Shown here: in pieces, positions 41,522 to 50,792 of the stretch
Numbering within the stretch: position 1 is the first letter of the stretch
How the letters are laid out: the number at the start of each line of letters is the position of its first letter
Assembly: GCA_964477265.1 (NCBI GenBank)
Contig: CAYZDJ010000005.1
Location: 62,001-126,000 of the forward strand
DNA: 64,000 nucleotides
Direction: 5' to 3'
Source of the DNA: CAIVPM01 sp964477265
GTDB taxonomy: Bacteria; Bacteroidota; Bacteroidia; Chitinophagales; Chitinophagaceae
Translations under genes and position numbers: made by a program
Notes under the pieces: model-generated
Database searches by the model: none
Told to the model about the DNA's origin: nothing
The model's input: the letters and a program-made list of their open reading frames with translations, nothing else

Positions 41522-44518
41522 TTATAAAGTTCTTTTCACTTCAAACTCTTCATAAGCCACCACATTGTCACCACTCTGGAAATCGGTAAAGCCTTTAATG
41601 GTTAAACCACACTCATAACCATAAGCTACATCTTTAACATCGTCTTTAAAGCGTTTTAAAGATGATAGTTCAGCATAACCACCTTCCTGCCTTGGATAAA
41701 TCAATATACCATCACGATACACTTTAATTTTATGGTCGCGTTTAATTTTACCCTCAGTTACATAGCTACCTGCTACTGTTACTTTGTCAAACTTAAATAC
41801 TTCGCGTATTTCAACTGTGGCAACCTCTTTTTCTTCAACCTTAGGTTCAAGCATACCTTCCATGGCAGCTTTAACCTCTTCAATGGCTTTGTAAATGATA
41901 GAGTATTGTTTAATTTGAACACCTTCATTTTCTGCAAGTTTATTGGCTTGTGAAGATGGACGAACATTAAAACCTATAAGGATTGCATCTGAAGCTGCAG
42001 CTAATAGCACATCGCTTTCGCTTATTTGACCAACAGCTTTTAATACCACTTTAATGGCAATTTCATTGGTAGAAAGTTTTTGTAAACTATCGCTCAATGC
42101 CTCAACAGAACCATCCACGTCACCTTTAATAATAATGTTTAATTCTTTAAAGTTACCCAATGCCAAACGTCTTCCAATTTCATCAAGTGTAATATGTTTT
42201 CTTGCACGCAAGCCTTGTTCACGCAGTATTTGTGCACGTTTGGTTGCAATTTCCTTAGCCTGAGCCTCATCGCTATACACCTTGAATTTTTCACCAGCTT
42301 GTGGTGCACCATTCAATCCTAAAATAACAACAGGTGTTGATGGGGGAGCAGTTTGTACACGTTGATTACGCTCGTTAAACATTGCCTTTACACGACCATA
42401 AAACTGACCAGATACAATTAAGTCGCCTTGTTTTAAGGTACCACCTTGCACCAATATTGTTGCTACATATCCACGACCTTTATCAAGCGATGCTTCAATA
42501 ATGCTACCTGTTGCTTCACGTTCAGGATTTGCCTTTAACTCCAATAACTCAGCCTCAAGCAATATTTTTTCCAATAATAAATCAACGTTAAGTCCTTTTT
42601 TAGCACTCAATTCCTGAGACTGGTATTTACCGCCCCAACTTTCTACAAGAATATTCATTTGAGAAAGCTGCTCATATATTTTTTGAGGGTTTGCACCATC
42701 CTTATCAATTTTATTTACTGCAAAAATCATTGGCACACTTGCAGCCTGTGCGTGGCTTATGGCTTCTTTTGTCTGAGGCATTACTGCATCGTCTGCTGCG
42801 ACTACAATTACTGCAATGTCTGTAATCTTGGCACCCCTTGCACGCATGGCTGTAAATGCTTCGTGACCAGGTGTATCAAGGAATGTAATATTTTTTCCAG
42901 TTGAAGGAATCATTACCTCGTAAGCACCAATATGCTGTGTAATACCCCCTGCTTCACCAGCAACAACATTTGCATTTCTGATATAGTCAAGCAAAGATGT
43001 TTTACCATGGTCAACGTGCCCCATTATAGTTACAATAGGTGGGCGGCTTACCATTTCATCAGGATTATCTTCATCTTCTTCATACTCTTCCTCAACATCA
43101 TCAACATTGGTAAACTCTACTTCAAAATTAAATTCACTAGCAACCAATTCAATTACCTCGGCATCTAGCCTTTGGTTAATAGAAACCATTACACCCAGGT
43201 TCATACACTTGCCAATAATATCTGTAAAGCTAACGTCCATAAGATTTGCAAGTTCACTAACAGTTACAAATTCTGTAACCTGTAGTTTGTTGTCTTCTCT
43301 TTCGTTCCCTTCATTTTCAGCAGCTTCTCTGCGTTTATCACGTTTAAGCTTTGCCTTTATATTTTTTCCACGTCCGGTATTTCCTGCAAGTTTGGCTTGT
43401 GTTTCTTTAATTTTTGCCTGTATCTCGTTTTTATCAATCTCTTTCTCTTCGCGTGTTTGGGGGCGATTGTTGTTATTTCTATTGTTTCCCTGACCACCTC
43501 TGTTAAATCCACCCTGTCCAGGTCTTTGGTTGTTTCCACCTTGTCCGCCTCTGTTAAATCCACCACCACCTTGCTGGCCTTGTCTTCTGTCGTCCTGGTT
43601 ATTTCCACCTCTAAAATCTACACGTTGAATATTGGCACCTTTATTTGGTATTGGTGTTCTTTTTCTTTTTTGAAGTTCTTCTCTTGTTGGTGGTTTAGGA
43701 CGTGTATCACTGTCTTTTGGCAATTCTATTTTGCCTAAAATTTTAGGGCCCGAAAGTTTTTCAACTTCAATGTTTTCTACAATACCCGTTGCCTGTTGTA
43801 AAGCTTCAGGCTCAATGTTTTCGGGCGTTACAGGAATTTTGAAAACATCTTCTGCTGCTTTTGGTGTGGCACTTGCTGGTTTTTCAAAAACCAATGGCTC
43901 ATCGGTTTCAGTTTTGGCTTTTGCAGCCTTTTTAGGTTTAACCTCTTCTACAGGTTTTGGTTGCTCTACAGGTTTTTCCTCAACGGTTTTCTTAGCAGAT
44001 TTTTTAGGTTTGGTAGATGAATCTATTGCATCCAAATCAATCTTTCCTTTAATAACAGGACCATCAAGTTCAGGTGCCTCAATCCTTATCACATCATCTT
44101 TTGGTTCTTCAACTTCTGTAGGAGCTGGTGCCGGTTCTTCTACTTTAGGTTCTTCTTTTACTTCGCTCCAGGTAGTATTAACAGCAGCTGTTTTAGGTGC
44201 TGCTTTTTCTGCAACTGGCTCTGCAACTGGTTTTGCAGCTTCTTTTTTACCAATTGATAAATCAACCTCATCCTTTTTCTTTTTTGCATCACTTGGGGCA
44301 GACTTTGGAATTTCCAAAGAATCTGCTTTTGATTTTGCAGCTTTATCGCTACTAAATTCGTTGATACAAGATTGGTACATTTCAAGCGTGAGTTTAGTTG
44401 TTTCTTTAAACTCTACATCCTTGAAGCCTTTGCGATGCAGCAAGTCTATGATGGTATCTCGTCCAACATTAAACTCGGTTGCAGCAGCTGCCAATCTTGG
44501 TAATTTAATTTCTGACAT
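41522..44518 (-). CDS. infB: Translation initiation factor IF-2
   Basis: The 998-residue protein has an N-terminal IF-2N-like start (MSEIKLPRLAAAATEFNVG), a long Lys/Glu/Pro-rich region (about 60-300), a Gly/Asn/Gln/Arg-rich segment (about 300-350), a second IF2_N (about 415-470) and the GTPase core: G1 MGHVDHGKTSLLD (near residue 500), G3 DTPGHEAF and G4 NKID. Four C-terminal domains complete it. It is the last gene of the operon. Confidence 0.97.
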   Translation of the reverse strand: MSEIKLPRLAAAATEFNVGRDTIIDLLHRKGFKDVEFKETTKLTLEMYQSCINEFSSDKAAKSKADSLEIPKSAPSDAKKKKDEVDLSIGKKEAAKPVAEPVAEKAAPKTAAVNTTWSEVKEEPKVEEPAPAPTEVEEPKDDVIRIEAPELDGPVIKGKIDLDAIDSSTKPKKSAKKTVEEKPVEQPKPVEEVKPKKAAKAKTETDEPLVFEKPASATPKAAEDVFKIPVTPENIEPEALQQATGIVENIEVEKLSGPKILGKIELPKDSDTRPKPPTREELQKRKRTPIPNKGANIQRVDFRGGNNQDDRRQGQQGGGGFNRGGQGGNNQRPGQGGFNRGGQGNNRNNNNRPQTREEKEIDKNEIQAKIKETQAKLAGNTGRGKNIKAKLKRDKRREAAENEGNEREDNKLQVTEFVTVSELANLMDVSFTDIIGKCMNLGVMVSINQRLDAEVIELVASEFNFEVEFTNVDDVEEEYEEDEDNPDEMVSRPPIVTIMGHVDHGKTSLLDYIRNANVVAGEAGGITQHIGAYEVMIPSTGKNITFLDTPGHEAFTAMRARGAKITDIAVIVVAADDAVMPQTKEAISHAQAASVPMIFAVNKIDKDGANPQKIYEQLSQMNILVESWGGKYQSQELSAKKGLNVDLLLEKILLEAELLELKANPEREATGSIIEASLDKGRGYVATILVQGGTLKQGDLIVSGQFYGRVKAMFNERNQRVQTAPPSTPVVILGLNGAPQAGEKFKVYSDEAQAKEIATKRAQILREQGLRARKHITLDEIGRRLALGNFKELNIIIKGDVDGSVEALSDSLQKLSTNEIAIKVVLKAVGQISESDVLLAAASDAILIGFNVRPSSQANKLAENEGVQIKQYSIIYKAIEEVKAAMEGMLEPKVEEKEVATVEIREVFKFDKVTVAGSYVTEGKIKRDHKIKVYRDGILIYPRQEGGYAELSSLKRFKDDVKDVAYGYECGLTIKGFTDFQSGDNVVAYEEFEVKRTL

Positions 44519-44660
44519 TAAGTTTTTTTATTTGTTATTGCAATAAATTTTTGTTGAATGCTTATTGCAAGTTTTTTTTATTTTTTATTTGCTGCAGTAA
44601 ATAAGGACTGCAATTTTTAAAACAAGAAAGTATAATAATTTGCTGAACAGTGTTACCAAT

Positions 44661-44723
44661 TTTGAATGGTGCCAACGCCACTATTGCTACATAGTATTGT
44701 TGCAGCCTGGACAACAATATAAA
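44661..44723 (+). repeat. Dispersed repeat, copy 3 (core TGGTGCCAACGCCACT)
   Basis: The core at 44667-44682 is identical to copies 1 and 2. The tail differs: ATTGTTGCAGCCTGGACAAC with an ATTGTTG/CAACAAT hairpin (44696-44718), and ATATAAAAAC as in the other copies. It lies between nusA and infB, in the opposite orientation to the operon. The rest of the 207-base gap 44519-44725 shows nothing else. Confidence 0.75.
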
Positions 44724-44725
44724 AA

Positions 44726-45991
44726 CTAACTTGCTCCTTCTTCTTTTTGTCTATCCATTTCTTCTTGTAAAACCCTTCTTACTTCGGCAATGGTTTCTTT
44801 CTCTAAGTCTGTTCTGCGTTCAATTTCATTGTCGCTAAGTTTAAGAACGCTTTGTGCTGTATCGCAACCTACACGTTTAAATTCGTCAATAATCCATTGG
44901 TCAATTTCATCTGCAAATTCATCTAAATCAAAGTCAAATTCTTCAACTTGTTCTTCATCGTCTCTATACACGTCAATTTCATAGCCAGTTAATTCGCCTG
45001 CTAATTTAATGTTTACACCACGTCTGCCAATTGCAAGGCTCACCTGATCTGGCTTTAAATATACATCAGCTTGCTTTTTATCGTTGTCCAAATTCATAAA
45101 GCTGATTTTTGCAGGCGTTAATGAACGTTGAATAAGCAACTGAATATTGGTTGTGTAGTTGATGATATCTATGTTTTCGTTTTTCAATTCACGAACTATG
45201 CCATGAATACGGCTACCTTTCATACCAACGCAAGCACCTACAGGGTCAATTCTGTCATCGTAGCTTTCTACAGCAACTTTTGCTCTTTCGCCAGGTTCTC
45301 TCACAATTTTTTTAATGGCAATTAAACCATCAAATATTTCAGGAACCTCAATTTCTAGTAATTTGTTTAAGAATTTTTCGCTTGTTCTTGAAAGTATAAT
45401 AACAGGCGTGCCATTTTTTATGTCAACACGCTCTACAACTGCTCTTGTGTTTTCGCCTTTTTTAAAATAGTCTGTTGGTATTTGCTCACTCTTTGGAAGT
45501 ATCAATTCATTGCCTTCTTCATCTAAACATAACACTTCTTTTTTCCAAACCTGATATATTTCTGCACTTATAATTTCACCAATTCTGTCGGCATATTTTT
45601 TTAACAAAACATTTTTCTTTAAATCGCCTATACGGCTTGCCAATGTTTGCTTTGCAGCAAGTATTGCCCTGCGTCCAAAGTCAAATAAATCTACCTCTTG
45701 CACCAATTCTTCACCAATTTCAAAGTCAGGTTCTATCTTAATGGCTTCGCTGTAAGCAACTTCTGCCAAAGGATTGTCAACATCATCATCAGGACGGATT
45801 TCTCTTTTATGAAAAATTTCAAGGTCACCTTTTTCAGCATTTACAATAACGTCAAAGTTTTCGTCTGTGCCATATTTTTTGCGAAGCAATGTTTTAAATA
45901 CATCTTCAACAACTTTCATCATCGTTGGTCTATCAATGTTTTCAGCATCTTTAAACTCTTGAAACGCATCAATTAAATTAATACTTGCCAT
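44726..45991 (-). CDS. nusA: Transcription termination/antitermination factor NusA
   Basis: The 421-residue protein has the N-terminal RNAP-binding domain (about 1-130), S1 (about 130-205), and two KH domains (about 225-350) with GACVGMKGSRIHGIVREL and LAIGRRGVNIKLAGELTG. An acidic C-terminal stretch (VEEFDFDLDEFADE) follows. Length is normal for the phylum. It lies between rimP and infB. Confidence 0.96.
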   Translation of the reverse strand: MASINLIDAFQEFKDAENIDRPTMMKVVEDVFKTLLRKKYGTDENFDVIVNAEKGDLEIFHKREIRPDDDVDNPLAEVAYSEAIKIEPDFEIGEELVQEVDLFDFGRRAILAAKQTLASRIGDLKKNVLLKKYADRIGEIISAEIYQVWKKEVLCLDEEGNELILPKSEQIPTDYFKKGENTRAVVERVDIKNGTPVIILSRTSEKFLNKLLEIEVPEIFDGLIAIKKIVREPGERAKVAVESYDDRIDPVGACVGMKGSRIHGIVRELKNENIDIINYTTNIQLLIQRSLTPAKISFMNLDNDKKQADVYLKPDQVSLAIGRRGVNIKLAGELTGYEIDVYRDDEEQVEEFDFDLDEFADEIDQWIIDEFKRVGCDTAQSVLKLSDNEIERRTDLEKETIAEVRRVLQEEMDRQKEEGAS

Positions 45992-46101
45992 ACCATTTTT
46001 TTATTTAATATTTATTATTTCTGATTTATAGTTTGTTTTTACGCAAAGCTGCCAAGTAGCAAAGACGCAAATTTTTATTTTTATAATTGTTTATTTTATT
46101 A

Positions 46102-46566
46102 CTAAAATTTTATTTGAATAATAGCTTTTTTTACGTTGGCTAAAGGAATTAAAACATGTTGCGTAACTGCTTTTTTTCCTTTGCCTTCAGTAGTTTCAAT
46201 AATTATATCAGTTTCGGTAGCTTCAATAAGTTTACCTTCTTTTTTAGTATCATCGTTAAAAACAACTTCTACGTTTCTGCCAATATTTTTTTTGTACTGA
46301 CGATATAATTTTAATGGTTCATCGACACCTGGGCTGCTTACTTCCAAGCTAAAATCGCCGGCAGGATACATTGCTTTTTCCTCAATAAGCTTATACAGCT
46401 TGCGATTAATGTTGACACATCTTTGAATAGTAACACCATCATCACCATCAATATAAATTTTAATATTATTGGTAGGCTTTATCTTCAGGGTCACTAAAAA
46501 CAAATCAGTTTCATTTTCTAATAAACTGCTTAAAAAACCTTGTATAATATCTAACTGAGTATCCAT
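46102..46566 (-). CDS. rimP: Ribosome maturation factor RimP
   Basis: I place the start at the ATG at 46566 (MDTQLDIIQGFLSSLL), since the alternative at 46635 would begin upstream of the predicted transcription start. About 154 residues carry the RimP pattern: VTIQRCVNINRKLYKLIEE, then DFSLEVSSPGVDEPLKLYRQYKKNIG and the C-terminal SH3-like part. It assists 30S subunit maturation. First gene of the rimP-nusA-infB operon. Confidence 0.92.
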   Translation of the reverse strand: MDTQLDIIQGFLSSLLENETDLFLVTLKIKPTNNIKIYIDGDDGVTIQRCVNINRKLYKLIEEKAMYPAGDFSLEVSSPGVDEPLKLYRQYKKNIGRNVEVVFNDDTKKEGKLIEATETDIIIETTEGKGKKAVTQHVLIPLANVKKAIIQIKF

Positions 46567-46577
46567 TGCTGAAATTT

Positions 46578-46610
46578 GTGTAAAAGAAAAGGGAACGACT
46601 TCGTTCCCTT
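46578..46610 (-). promoter_or_regulatory. Attenuator-like hairpin in the rimP leader
   Basis: On the minus strand AAGGGAACG and CGTTCCCTT (46589-46610) form a nine-base perfect stem with a four-base loop, followed by TTTTCTTTTA, the form of an intrinsic terminator. It lies between the predicted promoter (46633-46665) and the rimP ATG at 46566. Confidence 0.65.
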
Positions 46611-46632
46611 CTACTGTTTCATTAATTCGCTG

Positions 46633-46665
46633 CAAATATATAGGCAGATTGCGTTACACGCCAAA
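46633..46665 (-). promoter_or_regulatory. Promoter of the rimP-nusA-infB operon
   Basis: On the minus strand TTTG (46662-46665) and TATATTTG (46633-46640) are 21 bases apart, near the Bacteroidota -33/-7 arrangement. The transcript would begin near 46627, about 60 bases before rimP. Confidence 0.6.
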
Positions 46666-46718
46666 AGAAATAATAATTTGATGAAATAATAACACGATAT
46701 AAATTTATTAACATCAGC

Positions 46719-47477
46719 TTATTTTTTTTTAACTACTGGCTTTACAATATGTTCCACCAGATCTAGCTTTAAATTAATAATATCTTGCAAAACAAGTTGT
46801 GCCATTTTTCTTGCACCAAGTTCGTTAAAATGCGTGTTGTCATCCTTGCCATCAGGATAGTTGGGATGCTCGCCTTTTTCAAGTTGCAAAAAAAGCAGTT
46901 TTGAATTTTCCTTGCCCATTTTTTCGAGCAATGCTGTGCTTGTTTTTTGTAAATCAATCATAGGTACATTTAATTCTTTAGCAAGTTCTCTTACAATTTG
47001 TGTATAAACACCATGCCCATCAACAACGTGGTTTGTGCTGTCAAATTTACGTCTAGCAACAGCTGTAATCAAAACAGGATTTGCATTTTTAGCCCTCGTT
47101 TCATTTACAAACTTGGTAAGGTTAACTTTAAATTGCTCGGGTGTGGTGTACCTGTCTGTTTTTTCTTTTGATTCATCATTATGTCCAAATTGTATAAAAA
47201 CATAGTCGCCTTTGTGCAGGTTATCTGCAACTGGCTGCCATCTGTTTTCACTTAAAAAAGTTCTGGTGCTTCTGCCATTTTTTGCCCTGTTATCTACTTC
47301 AATAGTACTGTCAAAAAAATACGCAAATGGCATTCCCCAACCAGTTTCAGGGTAAGCTTTGGTTTCTTTAATGCTTATGGTGCTATCGCCAATTAAATAT
47401 ACTTTGGTTTTAGTTTTTTGCCTGTAGGCAAAAGATAGGAGAGAAGCTGCAACTACTAATAAAAACAGTTTTTTCAT
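46719..47477 (-). CDS. SGNH-family esterase (rhamnogalacturonan acetylesterase-like)
   Basis: From the ATG at 47477 the protein has a signal peptide and the four SGNH blocks: block I YLIGDSTIS (nucleophile Ser), block II GRSTRTFLSENRW with the oxyanion Gly, block III FIQFGHNDESK (Asn) and block V DNTHFNELGARKMA (Asp and His). This arrangement is that of CE12 rhamnogalacturonan acetylesterases, which remove acetyl groups from pectin. Length about 252 residues. It stands alone, not in a polysaccharide-utilisation locus. Confidence 0.87.
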   Translation of the reverse strand: MKKLFLLVVAASLLSFAYRQKTKTKVYLIGDSTISIKETKAYPETGWGMPFAYFFDSTIEVDNRAKNGRSTRTFLSENRWQPVADNLHKGDYVFIQFGHNDESKEKTDRYTTPEQFKVNLTKFVNETRAKNANPVLITAVARRKFDSTNHVVDGHGVYTQIVRELAKELNVPMIDLQKTSTALLEKMGKENSKLLFLQLEKGEHPNYPDGKDDNTHFNELGARKMAQLVLQDIINLKLDLVEHIVKPVVKKK

Positions 47478-47493
47478 ACTCAAACAATTTGTT

Positions 47494-47501
47494 CAAAACT
47501 A
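47494..47501 (-). promoter_or_regulatory. Candidate -7 box of the SGNH esterase gene
   Basis: TAGTTTTG on the minus strand matches TAnnTTTG and lies 16 bases before the start. Confidence 0.4.
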
Positions 47502-47707
47502 TTATTGCGTGGCATATAAAAAAAATAATAATTGGCAACGTTATAAATAACGTTGTTATGTAATAAATTGGTTTTGCAGAATTTGATTTAAAAATAATTT
47601 CTCACTAGATATTCAATATTTTTATTTCCACTTACCAATCCAAACCTATTAACTACTAATTAAATCTATTATATAATCGTTTTTTGCTTTAATTGCAATG
47701 CTTTGCA

Positions 47708-50700
47708 ATGAAGCAGCTTATCATTATCATATTATTTACTTTTTCAGCACAATGCTTTGCCCAAAAGCCATTGCAGTATCGCTTTGAAACTATTAACCAA
47801 AACAATGGGTTAAGCAACAACAAGGTAAATGCTTTGTATAAAGATGCAACTGGTTTTTTGTGGATTGGTACCGAAGATGGCTTAAATAAATATGATGGAA
47901 CAAAATTTAAAGTGTATCGTCATTTTGCTAATGACAGTACATCTTTGGTAGGCAATCACGTGTTTAATATTTATCCTTCAAATGCTGGCAAATTATGGAT
48001 TAGTAGCCATTGCTGGGGCTTGAGTGAATTGAATACTTATAATGGGAAAAGCATACAATATAAAGAGAATAAAACCAATAAAAATGCTTTAACAAGCAAC
48101 TGCGATATTACAGTTCTTAAAGATGATAATAGCAATGCCTGGATTAAAAACAGCACTGCATTATCGTTGTATCATCCTGCTACAAATAGTTTTACTACTG
48201 AGTTTAGAGTTGCTAATGATAGCTCTCTTATTTACAGAATGGCTATGCATAAAAATGTTTTGTGGCTATCTATAACTACACAAGTTATAGGCTTTGACAC
48301 AAAAACAAAGCAAATTTTGCCATCGCCATTTTTGTTTAATAAAGAATTGGCTTCTACCGATATTATTAATTTTATTAATGATGATATTGTTATTAGTGGT
48401 GAATGGGAAAGAGGGCTCTACATTAGTAATATCAAACAAAAAAAGTTTATCCAGTTACTAGGAAAAACAGTAGTTGGCGAAGCCAAAATTTTTAATATTA
48501 ACTATAAAAAACAATTATGGGTTACAACAAATAAAGGATTATTTGTTGCAGATTTACCAGATGATGTAATGAGCTTGACAGACCAATCTTTTACTCATTT
48601 TACTGCTGATAATAACAATATAAATGCTATTCCTACAAATTATTTAGGGCCATTGTTGCAAGATGATAAAGGCATTGTATGGATTGGCAGCTCAAATGGA
48701 TTATGCAAATTTAATCCATCAAACTTATTGTTTCAGCAACAATATTTAAGTAGCAGTACTGTTGATAAAAAGAATTTTAATTATTATCCAAAAGATTTTT
48801 TTGTTCATAAAAACAGCAATGGCAAAACCTTTTATTGGCTCTCAAATTGGCACGGTGCAGGGCTTTTAAAAGTTGACAGTAATTTTAACGTGGTTAAGAG
48901 AATAGCGTTTAGGCATAACGATAAAAAATTTGCAAACATAGATTGGGCTTATCATGTTAGTAATGTTTTTGAATACAATAAAGATACATTGGTCATTGCA
49001 AGCTGGGATGGATTGTGGTTGTATGATGCCTTAAATGATAAATTGTTGAAGAACTTTAAGTTCAATGATAAAGATACTTTGCAGCCAAAAAGCAGTAGAA
49101 TAGATTTTGCATTAAAAGATGTTGATGGCAAAATTTGGTGTGGTACTTATGGGCAAAGCGTAAGAATGCTAAATCCTGTAACGCATACCTGGAAAGCATT
49201 TGAAAAGGAAGAAGAGATATGCAAGGTTGATAATAGCAGGAATGATTTTTTGTTTTTGGATAGTAAAAAAAGATTGTGGCTTGACAATGGTAAGTATTAC
49301 AATTTGCAAACAAAGGAATGGAAATGTGTAAACATAGAAAAAGAACAAAATAGTATTGTTGAGGATAAAAAAGGAAGCATCTGGTTAGCAACATCTAATG
49401 GAATTGCAAAGTACATTGAGACAACAAACAGTTGTGTTTACTACAATAGCAGTAATGGTTTATTATCAAACCAAATCAATAATTTGTTGGTAGATGATGA
49501 CAATAATATCTGGGCAACTTCAACCTATGGTTTGATTTGTATTAATGAAGAGAAAAAATTATTAAGAAACTTTACTGTTGCTGATGGCTTAATGAATAAC
49601 AGTTTTTCTGCTGTGTTGGCAAAGTTGCCTGATGGAAACTTTATAGTAAGTGAAGACAATGTTGAACCAAGGCATTTTACAATATTTAATCCTACAACAC
49701 TTTTACAGCAAGGCTTGCAGCTACCTTTTCATTTTACAAGTGTGCAAGTATTAAGTAAAGAGAGAGGTTTTAATGAAAGTTTGGATAGCATAAAAGAGCT
49801 GCATTTTACTTACAAAGAAAATTTATTTTCTATTCATTTTAAGGCATTAGAATTTGGTAATCCATTAAACATAAGGTACAGATATAAATTAATAAATGTA
49901 AGTAATGAATGGATTGATATTGGCAATCAGGACAACATAACATTTACAAATTTGGGTTATGGCAAATACAATTTGTTAGTTGAAGCAACTAGCACGGAAG
50001 GCGTTTGGATGAATAAAACATTGAGAATGGATTTGGTAATTGAACCACCTTTTTGGCGAACAAGTTGGTTTTATATTTTTGTAAGCTTAATCATAATTTT
50101 TGTAATTTTTTATTTGGTTAAAAGAAAAATAAAATCTATAAAAGCCAAAGCAGCATTGATACAGCAGCTTGCCGATTTAGAGATGAAGGCTTTGCGTAGC
50201 CAAATGAATCCTCACTTTATTTTTAATTGTTTAAGCAGTATTCAATCAACTATTATGCAAGGCAAAACTGAACGAGCTACTGAATATGTAGATAAATTTT
50301 CGTTGCTGTTGCGAACAGTTTTAAACCAAAGTGAAAGACCATCAATAACCTTGCAAGAAGAGATTGATTACTTAACTACTTACTTAGAATTGGAATGTTT
50401 TAGATACGAAGATTTGCAATTTACAGTAAGTGCTACAGGTGTTGAAGATGCTGCATTTATACATATTCCAGGAATGCTGTTACAGCCATTTATTGAGAAT
50501 GCAATACAGCACGGCTTGAGCCATAAAGTTGGTGAAAAGAAAATTGCTGTTGTATTTGAGGAAAGTGATAATGCAATTAAGGTAACCATAAAAGACAATG
50601 GAATTGGCAGAGAAGCATCAAAAGAAATTAATAAAAACAGAAGCCTTGCACATCAATCTTTAGGTATAAAGAACATTGAAGATAGGCTGAAGATTTTGTT

Positions 50701-50788
50701 TAAAACAAATCACACAAATGTAAATATTGTAGATGAACAAGAAGGAACAACAGTAATCATTCAAATACCAATAATTAATAATCAATAA
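47708..50788 (+). CDS. Sensor histidine kinase with beta-propeller sensor (LytS-type)
   Basis: The ATG at 47708 gives a signal peptide (KQLIIIILFTFSAQCFAQ) and about 1026 residues. Reg_prop propeller repeats fill about 25-680 (for example GFLWIGTEDGLNKYDGT), then a Y_Y_Y-like domain (about 690-785), one membrane helix (about 790-812), and a His kinase domain of the LytS class with the phospho-acceptor in MNPHFIFNCLSSIQ (near residue 848) and the ATP motif IENAIQHGLS. A response regulator follows after four bases. Confidence 0.9.
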   Translation: MKQLIIIILFTFSAQCFAQKPLQYRFETINQNNGLSNNKVNALYKDATGFLWIGTEDGLNKYDGTKFKVYRHFANDSTSLVGNHVFNIYPSNAGKLWISSHCWGLSELNTYNGKSIQYKENKTNKNALTSNCDITVLKDDNSNAWIKNSTALSLYHPATNSFTTEFRVANDSSLIYRMAMHKNVLWLSITTQVIGFDTKTKQILPSPFLFNKELASTDIINFINDDIVISGEWERGLYISNIKQKKFIQLLGKTVVGEAKIFNINYKKQLWVTTNKGLFVADLPDDVMSLTDQSFTHFTADNNNINAIPTNYLGPLLQDDKGIVWIGSSNGLCKFNPSNLLFQQQYLSSSTVDKKNFNYYPKDFFVHKNSNGKTFYWLSNWHGAGLLKVDSNFNVVKRIAFRHNDKKFANIDWAYHVSNVFEYNKDTLVIASWDGLWLYDALNDKLLKNFKFNDKDTLQPKSSRIDFALKDVDGKIWCGTYGQSVRMLNPVTHTWKAFEKEEEICKVDNSRNDFLFLDSKKRLWLDNGKYYNLQTKEWKCVNIEKEQNSIVEDKKGSIWLATSNGIAKYIETTNSCVYYNSSNGLLSNQINNLLVDDDNNIWATSTYGLICINEEKKLLRNFTVADGLMNNSFSAVLAKLPDGNFIVSEDNVEPRHFTIFNPTTLLQQGLQLPFHFTSVQVLSKERGFNESLDSIKELHFTYKENLFSIHFKALEFGNPLNIRYRYKLINVSNEWIDIGNQDNITFTNLGYGKYNLLVEATSTEGVWMNKTLRMDLVIEPPFWRTSWFYIFVSLIIIFVIFYLVKRKIKSIKAKAALIQQLADLEMKALRSQMNPHFIFNCLSSIQSTIMQGKTERATEYVDKFSLLLRTVLNQSERPSITLQEEIDYLTTYLELECFRYEDLQFTVSATGVEDAAFIHIPGMLLQPFIENAIQHGLSHKVGEKKIAVVFEESDNAIKVTIKDNGIGREASKEINKNRSLAHQSLGIKNIEDRLKILFKTNHTNVNIVDEQEGTTVIIQIPIINNQ

Positions 50789-50792
50789 TCAA

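Noticed and set aside
43731..44546. Plus-strand open frame of 271 codons opposite infB
   Set aside because: The Ser/Thr/Gly-rich translation is the complement of the low-complexity Lys/Glu/Pro region of IF-2.
46567..46635. Earlier rimP start at 46635
   Set aside because: It overlaps the predicted -7 box and would translate through the attenuator-like hairpin.
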